From positions 3,844,001 through 3,908,000 of the forward strand of contig NZ_CP053660.1 of NCBI RefSeq assembly GCF_013177455.1: a stretch of 64,000 nt of DNA, written 5' to 3'. This document shows, piece by piece, positions 57,101-64,000 of this stretch. How positions within the stretch are numbered: the first letter of the stretch is position 1; the number at the start of each line of letters is the position of its first letter. The position numbers were made by a program, and so were the translations under genes. Origin of the DNA: Nocardioides marmotae. GTDB taxonomy: Bacteria; Actinomycetota; Actinomycetes; Propionibacteriales; Nocardioidaceae. The notes beneath the pieces are model-generated. The model worked only from the letters and a program-made list of their open reading frames with translations. It was not told where the DNA came from and ran no database searches.

Positions 57101-57224
57101 GGGCCGACGCGGGTGGGCGGTGCTCTTCCACCGCCGCAGCCTGCCGCCGTTCGAGGTCGACGCCTCGATGGTCGACCCGGTCGCGTTCACCGAGGCGCTG
57201 CGCCGCTGGCGCCCCGAGGTCTGA
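54120..57224 (+). CDS. Ala-rich repetitive coiled-coil membrane protein
   Basis: A 1034-residue protein, overwhelmingly Ala, Glu, Arg and Gln. After a short basic N-terminus an extended coiled coil spans about residues 30-880. Within it four near-identical 98-residue units carry EHTALVAAEEQATAAAAAHR and EIATARAREASEALDGRRT. A Pro-rich hinge (about 875-900) is followed by two membrane segments (LLWLVAAAVAAGLTALAW and VLLAVGAVVTVAFLVRW) and a small conserved C-terminal domain (VSITDGVVDVRVADAHHTFD). This C-domain occurs in several actinobacterial membrane proteins. A structural or scaffolding role is possible; nothing enzymatic is visible. Confidence 0.75.
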   Translation: MSPAAPPPEEGPTARGWRRRQRQATAPVPPLTHEEALARLAEQTAAADQATSLRRAAELAAAEQAAERLVAEEAARAAATEAEDAHRRAGELASAAAEAQAAAAALSEQAAAALAAAEGREAAEASLDEAVSARAAAEEAAAEASRRHEEAATYAAEQASYAAEAAAARTAADASAAEQARLAAEAHEARLAAEESAADAARELALAEARAAELAEANREATDARRAAEEAAAEAATALEAAEARATELATARAAADEVAAEHARLATEAHAAREIAEQSAREFAEQAASASAEARDQAALAAAAAAAEHTALVAAEEQATAAAAAHRGRQEADEIATARAREASEALDGRRTADQAAAEHARLATEAHQAREAAEQSARDLAEQAAAASTEARDQAALAAAAAAAEHTALVAAEEQATAAAAAHRGREEADEIATARAREASEALDGRRTADEAAAEHARLATEAHQAREIAEQSARDLAEQAANASTEARDQAALAAAAAAAEHTALVAAEDQAAAAAAAHRGREEADEIATARAREASEALDGRRTADEAAAEHARLAAEAHAAREIAEQSARDLAEQAANASTEARDQAALAAAAAAAEHTALVAAEEQAAAAAAALRGREEADEIATTRAREASEALDGRRTADEAAAEHARLATEAHQARAAAEQSARERAAEAAAASESAYDASMLAAAAAQAEHAALVAAEEQAGAARIAAAAREVAESAAAEQTRLAIEAQEARLAAEESARAAVEARETAERDAAEHARVAAEASAARAEAEQRVAALAAELATAQEARLAAERAAEEQSALRLVAEEKAEQRAMERSAVEASVRHQAELVEAALEDRLVAERRAAELAEQLVEARGGEPADRPLSQPTEEVHTPLPVPTPAAAHTPPVALEPRGGGLPRLLWLVAAAVAAGLTALAWFEGYDDPVLLAVGAVVTVAFLVRWATASPQTEVSITDGVVDVRVADAHHTFDLTNPRTEVEVRGEPGRRGWAVLFHRRSLPPFEVDASMVDPVAFTEALRRWRPEV
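54886..56061 (+). repeat. 294-bp tandem repeats in the coiled-coil gene
   Basis: Four units start near 54886, 55180, 55474 and 55768, each 294 bases (98 codons), with a partial fifth from 56062. Units 2 to 4 are nearly identical at DNA level, pointing to recent amplification by recombination. Expansion keeps the reading frame. Confidence 0.85.
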
Positions 57225-57253
57225 CCCCGAGGTCTGACCCGGAGGTCTGACCC
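57217..57253 (+). repeat. Tandem repeat over a stop codon
   Basis: GAGGTCTGACCC occurs three times with 1-base spacers at the 3' end of the coiled-coil gene. Each copy contains the TGA, so two spare stops follow the real one. Confidence 0.7.
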
Positions 57254-57265
57254 GCAGGGCGGTCC

Positions 57266-58300
<1,035 letters not shown>

Positions 58301-58341
58301 GGCCGGGACAGTAGCGGGCCCGCCCCGCAACGACACCCACT

Positions 58342-58362
58342 GTTCACCGACCGGTGCCACAC
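58342..58362 (+). promoter_or_regulatory. Possible PHO box upstream of ppk
   Basis: GTTCACCGACC followed by GGTGCCAC, just before the ppk start, resembles one good and one weak PHO-box half (consensus GTTCACC repeated every 11 bases) bound by PhoP in streptomycetes. The downstream DUF47-PiT operon has a better set. Confidence 0.45.
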
Positions 58363-58369
58363 TGACCAG

Positions 58370-60538
58370 GTGACCCTGGAGACCGGACCGGCCGAGGACC
58401 TCCTGCCCCGCGAGCGGGCGCCCCACGACTCCTTCGACGTGGAGCCGCCCTACGCCCCGGACCACGAGGCGGTCGCCGCCGTCGAGGAGTACGCCGACCG
58501 GTTCCTCGACCGCGAGCTGTCCTGGCTGCGGTTCAACCAGCGGGTGCTCGAGCTCGCCGAGGACCCCACGCTGCCGCTGCTCGAGCGGGTGCGGTTCCTG
58601 GCGATCTTCACCAGCAACCTCGATGAGTTCTTCATGGTGCGGGTGGCCGGCCTCAAGCGCCGGATCGCCGCCGGACTGGCCGTCCGGGCCGCCTCCGGCC
58701 TGATGCCCCGCGAGGTGCTCGAGCAGATCTGGCGCACCAGCCGCGAGCTCAGCGAGCGGCAGGTCCGCCTGTTCCGCGACGAGATCCACCCCGCGCTGCG
58801 CGAGGCCGGCATCGAGATCGTCCGGTGGCACGAGCTCGACGAGGCCGAGCAGAAGCACTGCAGGAAGCTGTTCAAGGAGCGGGTCTTCCCCGTCCTCACC
58901 CCGCTGGCGGTCGACCCCGCCCACCCATTCCCCTACATCTCCGGGCTCTCGCTCAACCTCGCCGTGGTGCTCCGCGACCCCGAGACGGGCAAGGAGCACT
59001 TCGCGCGGGTCAAGGTGCCGCCGATCTTCACCCGGTTCGTGCCGCTGGGGAACCAGCGGTTCGTGCCGCTCGAGGACGTCATGCGCGAGCGGCTCAAGAA
59101 GCTCTTCCCCGGCATGGAGGTTCTCGAGGCGCACTCCTTCCGGGTCACCCGCAACGAGGACCTCGAGGTCGAGGAGGACGACGCCGAGAACATCCTCGCG
59201 GCGCTGGAGAAGGAGCTGCTGCGGCGCCGGTTCGGCCCGCCGGTGCGCCTGGAGGTCGAGGAGTCGATCACCCCGGCCGTGCTGGACCTGCTGGTCTCCG
59301 AGCTCGACGTGGCCGAGGAGGAGGTCGTCCGGCTGCCCGGCCCGCTGGACCTGCGCGGGCTGCACGGCATCGCCGACCTCGACCGCGAGGAGCTGAAGTA
59401 CCCCGCGTTCGTCCCGACCACCCACCCGCGCCTGGCCGAGGTGGAGTCCGCCGCGCCGGTCGACGTGTTCAAGGCCGCGCGCCGCCAGGACGTGCTGCTG
59501 CACCACCCCTACGACTCCTTCGCCACCTCCGTGCAGCGCTTCCTCGAGCAGGCCGCCGCGGACCCGCACGTGCTGGCGATCAAGCAGACGCTCTACCGGA
59601 CCTCCGGCGACTCCCCGATCATCGACGCGCTCGTCGACGCCGCCGAGGCCGGCAAGCAGGTGCTCGTCATCGTCGAGATCAAGGCCCGCTTCGACGAGGA
59701 GGCCAACATCCGCTGGGCCCGCAAGCTCGAGCAGGCCGGCTGCCACGTCGTCTACGGCCTGGTCGGGCTCAAGACCCACTGCAAGCTCTCGATGGTCGTC
59801 CGCGAGGAGACCGGCACCGGCGGCGGGATCCGCCGCTACACCCACATCGGCACCGGCAACTACAACCCGAAGACCTCGCGCACCTACGAGGACCTCGGGC
59901 TGATCACGACCGACGTCGCGATCGGCGAGGACGTCGCGCACCTGTTCAACAACCTGTCGGGGTGGTCGCGCAACGCGTCGTACGAGCAGCTGCTCGTGGC
60001 GCCGGACTCGGTGCGCTCCGGGCTCATCGAGCGGATCCACCGTGAGATCGCCCACCACCGCGAGGGCCGGCCCGCGCGGATCCGGATGAAGGCCAACTCC
60101 ATCGTCGACGAGGCCGTCGTCGACGCGCTCTACCTGGCCTCGCAGGCCGGCGTGCCGGTGCAGCTGCTCGTCCGCGGCATCTGCGCGCTGCGGCCCGGCG
60201 TGCCGGGGCTCTCCGAGACCATCGAGGTGCGCTCGGTGCTCGGCCGGTTCCTCGAGCACAGCCGGATCTTCTGGTTCGAGGGCGGCGGCGAGCCCGAGGC
60301 GTGGATCGGCTCGGCCGACATGATGCACCGCAACCTCGACCGCCGCGTCGAGGTGCTGGTGCGGCTGCCCGGCGAGGCCAGCCGCGCCGTGGTCGACGAG
60401 CTGCTGACCCGCGCCTTCGACCCCGACACCGACGCGTGGCTGCTCGGCCCCGACGGGGCGTGGGAGCGCTCGCGCGGCCCGGTCCACCTGCAGGAGTGGC
60501 TCATCGAGCGGCAGCGCCGGCGGCGTACGACGGGCTGA
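58370..60538 (+). CDS. ppk: Polyphosphate kinase
   Basis: A 722-residue enzyme that makes polyphosphate from ATP. The N-domain has [20 protein letters not shown] and [20 protein letters not shown]. Catalytic domains include the phosphorylated His in [20 protein letters not shown] (near residue 491) and [19 protein letters not shown] C-terminal motif ([20 protein letters not shown]). Full length. The mutT1-like gene at the window end matches the mycobacterial ppk-mutT1 neighbourhood. Confidence 0.93.
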   Translation: MTLETGPAEDLLPRERAPHDSFDVEPPYAPDHEAVAAVEEYADRFLDRELSWLRFNQRVLELAEDPTLPLLERVRFLAIFTSNLDEFFMVRVAGLKRRIAAGLAVRAASGLMPREVLEQIWRTSRELSERQVRLFRDEIHPALREAGIEIVRWHELDEAEQKHCRKLFKERVFPVLTPLAVDPAHPFPYISGLSLNLAVVLRDPETGKEHFARVKVPPIFTRFVPLGNQRFVPLEDVMRERLKKLFPGMEVLEAHSFRVTRNEDLEVEEDDAENILAALEKELLRRRFGPPVRLEVEESITPAVLDLLVSELDVAEEEVVRLPGPLDLRGLHGIADLDREELKYPAFVPTTHPRLAEVESAAPVDVFKAARRQDVLLHHPYDSFATSVQRFLEQAAADPHVLAIKQTLYRTSGDSPIIDALVDAAEAGKQVLVIVEIKARFDEEANIRWARKLEQAGCHVVYGLVGLKTHCKLSMVVREETGTGGGIRRYTHIGTGNYNPKTSRTYEDLGLITTDVAIGEDVAHLFNNLSGWSRNASYEQLLVAPDSVRSGLIERIHREIAHHREGRPARIRMKANSIVDEAVVDALYLASQAGVPVQLLVRGICALRPGVPGLSETIEVRSVLGRFLEHSRIFWFEGGGEPEAWIGSADMMHRNLDRRVEVLVRLPGEASRAVVDELLTRAFDPDTDAWLLGPDGAWERSRGPVHLQEWLIERQRRRRTTG

Positions 60539-60636
60539 GGCCGGCCCGGCGGCGTACCCGCCTCTGCGCAGTGGCTCACGGGCGGGGCGGACCACGCCGC
60601 CTCACTTGCGTGATCTCGCAAGCGTGCCCCTACTCT

Positions 60637-60675
60637 GTTTCACGTCGTTTTCACGCCGTTTCACCCGTCGTTCAG
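60637..60675 (+). promoter_or_regulatory. PHO-box-like direct repeats
   Basis: GTTTCACGTC, GTTTTCACGCC and GTTTCACCCGTC follow one another with 10- to 12-base periods and end in GTTCAG, immediately upstream of the DUF47-PiT operon. This matches the direct-repeat architecture of PhoP boxes (GTTCACC-like, 11-base period). Regulation by phosphate starvation is inferred. Confidence 0.65.
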
Positions 60676-60686
60676 GAGCCACTTTC

Positions 60687-61304
60687 GTGGGTATGCGTTT
60701 CCGTCCGGTCGAGGCATCGTTCTACGACCAGTTCACCGAGCTGGCGAACCACCTCGCCACCGGAGCCCGGATCCTCGCCGAGATGCTCGCCGACGGCGCC
60801 GACCACGAAGCCGTGGCCCAGCGCATGCGCGACGCCGAGCACGCCGCTGACGAGACCACCCACGCGATCATCCGGAGGGTGAACTCCACGTTCATCACGC
60901 CGTTCGACCGCGAGGACATCTACTCGCTGGCCTCCGGCCTCGACGACGTCATGGACATGATGGACGAGGTCGTCGACATGATCCTGCTCTACGAGGTGCG
61001 GCACATGCCCGCGGAGATCTCCGGCCAGGTCGAGCTGCTCCAGCGCTGCGCCGACCTGACCTCGGCCGCGATGCCGAACCTGCGGTCGATGCAGTCGCTC
61101 GAGGAGTACTGGATCGAGATCAACCGCCTCGAGAACGCCGGCGACAAGAACCACCGCCGGATCCTCGCCAACATCTTCAGCGGCGACTTCAAGACCATCG
61201 AGGTCCTCAAGCTCAAGGACATCGTCGAGGCTCTCGAGGACGCCATCGACGCGTTCGAGCGGGTCGCGAACACGGTGGAGCAGATCGCCGTCAAGGAGTC
61301 CTGA
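60687..61304 (+). CDS. DUF47 (PhoU-like) phosphate transport regulator
   Basis: A 205-residue helical protein of the DUF47/PhoU-like family (FYDQFTELANHLATGARILA, RRVNSTFITPFDREDIYSLA, LDDVMDMMDEVVDMI). GTG at 60687 is chosen because AGGAG at 60674-60678 sits 8 bases upstream; ATG at 60693 is in frame too. Such proteins accompany PiT transporters and are thought to regulate them. 3 bases separate it from PiT. Confidence 0.88.
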   Translation: MGMRFRPVEASFYDQFTELANHLATGARILAEMLADGADHEAVAQRMRDAEHAADETTHAIIRRVNSTFITPFDREDIYSLASGLDDVMDMMDEVVDMILLYEVRHMPAEISGQVELLQRCADLTSAAMPNLRSMQSLEEYWIEINRLENAGDKNHRRILANIFSGDFKTIEVLKLKDIVEALEDAIDAFERVANTVEQIAVKES

Positions 61305-61307
61305 CCC

Positions 61308-62327
61308 GTGGAGCTCGCGATCATCATCTCGGTGGTCGTGGTCGCCCTCGTGTTCGACTACACGAACGGGTTCCACGACGCCGCCAACGCCATCGCGACC
61401 TCGGTCTCGACCCGCGCGCTCACGCCGCGGGTCGCCCTGGGGCTCGCGGCGGTCATGAACTTCATCGGCGCGTTCCTCGGGCAGAAGGTCGCCAAGACCG
61501 TCTCCGAGGTGATCTCGTTCCCCGACGACATGCTCACCACGAACGCCAGCCATGCGCTGGTGGTCGTGATGGCCGGTCTGATCGGCGCGATCACCTGGAA
61601 CATGATCACCTGGTACTACGGCCTGCCGTCCTCCTCCTCGCACGCCCTCATCGGCGGCCTGGTCGGCGCGGCGCTCGCCGCCGGGGTCACCGTCGAGTGG
61701 GACACGGTCATGGAGAAGGTCATCCTCCCCATGCTGGTCTCGCCCGTCTTCGCCTTCGGCGTCGGCTTCGCGGTGATGCTCGCGATCATGTGGATCTTCC
61801 GCCGGGTCAACCCGCACAAGGCCAACCGCGGCTTCAAGCTCGCCCAGACCGCCTCGGCCGCCGCCATGGCGCTCGGCCACGGCCTCCAGGACGCGCAGAA
61901 GACGATGGGCGTCATCTTCCTGGCGCTGCTCGCCGGTGGGTACGTCGGCGCCGGTGACGACCTGCCGCTGTGGGTCATCTTCGCCGCCGCCGCCGCGATC
62001 TCGGCCGGCACCTGGGCCGGCGGCTGGCGCATCATGCGCACCCTCGGCCGCCGGATCATCCACCTCGACCCGGCCCGCGGCTTCGCCGCCGAGTCGGTCG
62101 CCGCGTCGGTGCTCTACACCACCGCCTACGCCTTCGAGGCCCCCATCTCCACCACCCACACCATCACCTCCGCGGTCATGGGCGTCGGCGCCACCAAGCG
62201 CTTCTCCGCCGTCCGCTGGGGCGTCGCCCGCTCGATCGTCGTCGCCTGGGTCTCCACCTTCCCCGCCGCCGGCGCCGTCGCCGCGTTCGTCTACCTCGTC
62301 TGCCGGTACGTCTTCCAGCTGCCGTAG
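61308..62327 (+). CDS. PiT family inorganic phosphate transporter
   Basis: A 339-residue membrane protein. The two PiT signatures are FDYTNGFHDAANAIATSVST near the N-terminus and GLPSSSSHALIGGLVGAALA; a matching half, FEAPISTTHTITSAVMGVGA, follows in the C-terminal region. It imports phosphate with protons or sodium. Paired with DUF47 upstream. Confidence 0.92.
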   Translation: MELAIIISVVVVALVFDYTNGFHDAANAIATSVSTRALTPRVALGLAAVMNFIGAFLGQKVAKTVSEVISFPDDMLTTNASHALVVVMAGLIGAITWNMITWYYGLPSSSSHALIGGLVGAALAAGVTVEWDTVMEKVILPMLVSPVFAFGVGFAVMLAIMWIFRRVNPHKANRGFKLAQTASAAAMALGHGLQDAQKTMGVIFLALLAGGYVGAGDDLPLWVIFAAAAAISAGTWAGGWRIMRTLGRRIIHLDPARGFAAESVAASVLYTTAYAFEAPISTTHTITSAVMGVGATKRFSAVRWGVARSIVVAWVSTFPAAGAVAAFVYLVCRYVFQLP

Positions 62328-62357
62328 GTCGTCTTCTCCCGCTCGCGCGGGCTGCCC

Positions 62358-62399
62358 GAGGGGGTGGCCGCGGACCCGCCGGTCCGTGGCCACCCCCTC
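62358..62399 (+). terminator. Hairpin terminator after the phosphate transporter gene
   Basis: GAGGGGGTGGCC pairs with GGCCACCCCCTC, with a second inner stem (CGGACC/GGTCCG), forming a 19-bp nearly perfect hairpin. One mismatch interrupts the stem. Confidence 0.75.
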
Positions 62400-62438
62400 G
62401 TTCGTCTCGTTCGTCTCGTTCCTCTCGTTCGTCGTCGG
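62397..62438 (+). repeat. 9-10-bp minisatellite
   Basis: CTCGTTCGT repeats about four to five times with small changes, between the terminator and the palindrome. Confidence 0.6.
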
Positions 62439-62480
62439 GCGGGGAGTGCGTTCCGCGTCGGCGGCGGGGGCCTGGGGGGA

Positions 62481-62538
62481 TAGTCCGCCACACACGCGCC
62501 CTTTCCAGCCGGTGAAAGGGCGCGTACGTGGCGGACTA
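62481..62538. repeat. Long palindrome, copy 1
   Basis: A 25-base arm TAGTCCGCCACACACGCGCC (continuing CTTTC) pairs almost perfectly with 62514-62538 across an 8-base loop. It is the same family as the copies at 63710 and 63782 and lies just after the stop of the endonuclease-like gene. Confidence 0.8.
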
Positions 62539-62556
62539 CCCCGCCGAAGGGCCGGA

Positions 62557-63594
62557 TCAGGCCGCGCGCACACGCCGAAGCGACCTGCGCTGCTCGACGG
62601 TGTGGGTGGGGACCCAGTCCGCCGGCAGCTCGAGGGTGTACCGGCGCTCGCTCGCCGGGCGCCGGGCGGCCCGCATGCACGCCGAGCGCAGTCGCCAGAA
62701 GTAGGCGGCCGGGTCGCGCCGATCACCCGCGACCTGGACCACGAGCTCGAGCCCCGCGGCGCGCAGTCGTTCCTCGCGTCCGAGGTCTCGATGGCGTCTG
62801 CGCGCGTCCAGGTGGTCCGCGCCGTCGTACTCGCCCACGATTCCTCGTCCGGGATCGATCAGGTCAGGGGTGGCGAGGTGGTTGCCCTCCAGATCGAACA
62901 CCGGCCTGTTCGTCAGCGGACGGGCCAGGCCGGCGTCCAGGGTCCACTGCAGTCGCGTGAGCACCTCCTGCGGCGACCACGCGTTCTCGTCGGCCAGGTC
63001 CAGCGCCGCCCGGAGCTGCGGTACGCCGGTCCAGCTCGCGAGCCACTCCTCCGCGTAGGCCCGCATCTCGGCGAGCGAGACCAGGTCGGCGTGGCACGCC
63101 ATGTCCAAGGCGACGACCGCCCGTCGTTCGTCACCGGCGTGGCGGGCCTCGAAGCACACCGAGCGGAGGACGGTCGTCATCGGAAGTCCGTCGCTGACGG
63201 TGAGGTCGCCGGGTGCCAGGCGTTCCTTGGTCGGCTTCCGCAACCGGTCAGGCCGCAGGTTGCCGGGGCCGATGGCCAGCGCCACCCTGCGCCGGATCCT
63301 CCCGTCGGACGACAGGCCGTCGAACCATCGTGCGCCGAGCCAGTGCAGGGCCGCCCAGCCGGTGACTCCGCCGTACGCCGGGAGGACCGCCGCCGCCTCG
63401 GCGATCCGCTGCACGGGGAGGTCCGGATCGACCGACGTCGGCACGTAGAGGCCCGCCGCAGTGGAGCGCCACGCCGGTCCCCGTGCCTGCTTCGGCGTCG
63501 GCCCGGTGCGGCCGGCCGGGTCGACGCGGACCGGCGTCACGGCTGCCGGGTGTGCCGGGTGCAGGCGCAGCGGCTGGGGGCGGGATCGGGGCAC
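62557..63594 (-). CDS. Endonuclease-like (DUF559/Vsr-fold) domain protein
   Basis: A 345-residue protein. The N-terminal half has GGVTGWAALHWLGARWFDGL and a helix-turn-helix-like AbiEi-type organisation. The C-terminal domain resembles the PD-(D/E)xK fold of DUF559/Vsr proteins: LIDPGRGIVGEYDGADHLDA gives the Asp, then Glu-x-Asp, and RREERLRAAGLELV-like follows (RDLGREERLRAAGLELVVQV). It could cut or bind DNA, or be a lost-activity relative. The family is repeated in Nocardioides-type genomes in my experience of it. Palindromes flank it on both sides. GTG at 63594 is the best start. Confidence 0.6.
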   Translation of the reverse strand: MPRSRPQPLRLHPAHPAAVTPVRVDPAGRTGPTPKQARGPAWRSTAAGLYVPTSVDPDLPVQRIAEAAAVLPAYGGVTGWAALHWLGARWFDGLSSDGRIRRRVALAIGPGNLRPDRLRKPTKERLAPGDLTVSDGLPMTTVLRSVCFEARHAGDERRAVVALDMACHADLVSLAEMRAYAEEWLASWTGVPQLRAALDLADENAWSPQEVLTRLQWTLDAGLARPLTNRPVFDLEGNHLATPDLIDPGRGIVGEYDGADHLDARRRHRDLGREERLRAAGLELVVQVAGDRRDPAAYFWRLRSACMRAARRPASERRYTLELPADWVPTHTVEQRRSLRRVRAA

Positions 63595-63709
63595 CTCCCC
63601 ACCTTCTGAGCAGTCCTCCCGCGATCGGATCCGCCTGGGCGGGCCCTGTGGACGCACGTGCCGAAGAGCCCGGTGTGGGCGCTGGCCGGGCTGCCCTGCC
63701 GACCGGGGG

Positions 63710-63771
63710 GATAGTCCGGCACACCTGCGCCCTTTCGGGTCGCCGAAAGGGCGCAGGTGTGCCGGACTATC
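63710..63771. repeat. Long palindrome, copy 2, perfect 29-bp arms
   Basis: A perfect 29-base inverted repeat begins GATAGTCCGGCACACCTGCG at 63710 and is mirrored to 63771 around a GTCG loop. It lies upstream of the endonuclease-like gene. The shared core of the family is GCGCCCTTTC with its complement. Confidence 0.9.
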
Positions 63772-63781
63772 GCCAAAGCGG

Positions 63782-63812
63782 CCGGAAAGGGCGCGTACGT
63801 GGCGGACTACCC
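63782..63812. repeat. Half-copy of the palindrome family
   Basis: GAAAGGGCGCGTACGTGGCG (continuing GACTACCCC) equals one arm of copy 1 but lacks its partner. Confidence 0.75.
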
Positions 63813-63836
63813 CGCGCCCCGCCAGCCCCGCGACCC

Positions 63837-64000
63837 TCAGGACGGCGGAGCGAGCACCTCGGAGGCGACGAGGACCCCACGACGGTGGTGGGCGACGAGG
63901 AAGGCGGCGGGGTCGAGCGAGGGGTCGGGGAGGCCGAGGGCGGCGAGCACGTGGGGCAGGACCGGCCGGTGGGTGCACAGGAGCGTCGGGGCGCGGCGGT
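63837..64000 (-). CDS. MutT1-like NUDIX/histidine phosphatase protein, C-terminal part
   Basis: The frame runs off the window and ends at a TGA (63837-63839). The visible C-terminus LLCTHRPVLPHVLAALGL and AFLVAHHRRGVLVASEVLAP matches the histidine-phosphatase-like tail of mycobacterial MutT1, whose N-terminal NUDIX domain lies beyond the edge. MutT1 hydrolyses 8-oxo-dGTP and diadenosine polyphosphates. Neighbouring ppk supports it (Rv2984-Rv2985 order). Confidence 0.75.
   Translation of the reverse strand, partial: RRAPTLLCTHRPVLPHVLAALGLPDPSLDPAAFLVAHHRRGVLVASEVLAPPS

Noticed and set aside
54185..57190. Very long minus-strand open frame opposite the coiled-coil gene
   Set aside because: It is a composition artefact of Ala/Glu/Arg-rich codons in high-GC DNA; the plus-strand frame has a start, membrane anchor and conserved end, the other does not.

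Overview
The window is high-GC actinobacterial DNA with GTG starts, many 1-4 nt gene overlaps and mycothiol and mycobacterial-type gene neighbourhoods. Gene content and order resemble the Nocardioidaceae (Nocardioides-like). This is inferred from the sequence alone, with no database search.

Layout. (1) 1-3284: end of a secreted or adhesin-like gene, then a small lower-GC insert with an ATP-grasp protein and a beta-helix tail-spike-like protein. The insert is bracketed by two copies of the 3' end of a RibD-like reductase gene. (2) 3285-6932: a tightly coupled operon gpgS - folP2-like - extradiol-dioxygenase-like - RibD-like, with GTGA overlaps at every junction, divergent from a TetR regulator. 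(3) 7303-17858: a surface polysaccharide locus part 1 (DUF4012 protein, galE-like, polyprenyl-phosphate sugar transferase, tyrosine autokinase, rmlA, rmlB, rmlC-rmlD fusion). (4) 17970-21175: a housekeeping block DUF2516 - dtd - hbhA-like - XRE regulator, with the same order as mycobacterial Rv0474-Rv0476, plus an asparaginase-like gene. (5) 21215-30374: polysaccharide and sulfate activation genes: a sulfurylase-like/APS kinase/LMW phosphatase fusion, manA, gmd, a TauE-like exporter, UDP-sugar dehydrogenase, cysD and cysN. (6) about 30400-38700: a lower-GC acquired segment with two glycosyltransferases, a flippase, remnants of ISL3 and IS3 elements, and an O-antigen ligase/polymerase. (7) 39310-43786: a sulfur/mycothiol block (DUF1416, rhodanese, DUF4395, a cysteine-type leader peptide, MoaD-like, GlnR-like regulator, mshD) matching Rv0814c-Rv0819 order. 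(8) 43775-46936: a second GDP-deoxyhexose module (reductase, gmd, glycosyltransferase). (9) 47008-64000: secreted amidase, BrkB-like membrane protein, nitrobindin-fur-ygfZ operon, DsrE-like gene, a 1034-residue Ala-rich coiled-coil protein built from 294-bp DNA repeats, an esterase, ppk, a DUF47-PiT operon behind PHO-box-like repeats, an endonuclease-like gene bracketed by long perfect palindromes, and the end of a mutT1-like gene.

Together, regions 3, 5, 6 and 8 encode a Wzx/Wzy-type capsule or exopolysaccharide made from dTDP-rhamnose, GDP-deoxyhexoses and UDP-uronate. Its priming transferase, BY-kinase, candidate cognate phosphatase and PAPS supply are all in the window. The most unusual items are the kinase-phosphatase fusion, the palindrome-bracketed endonuclease-like gene, the unannotated cysteine-rich leader peptide, and the duplicated reductase 3' end around the small insert. 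Several families of dispersed palindromic repeats lie between genes.
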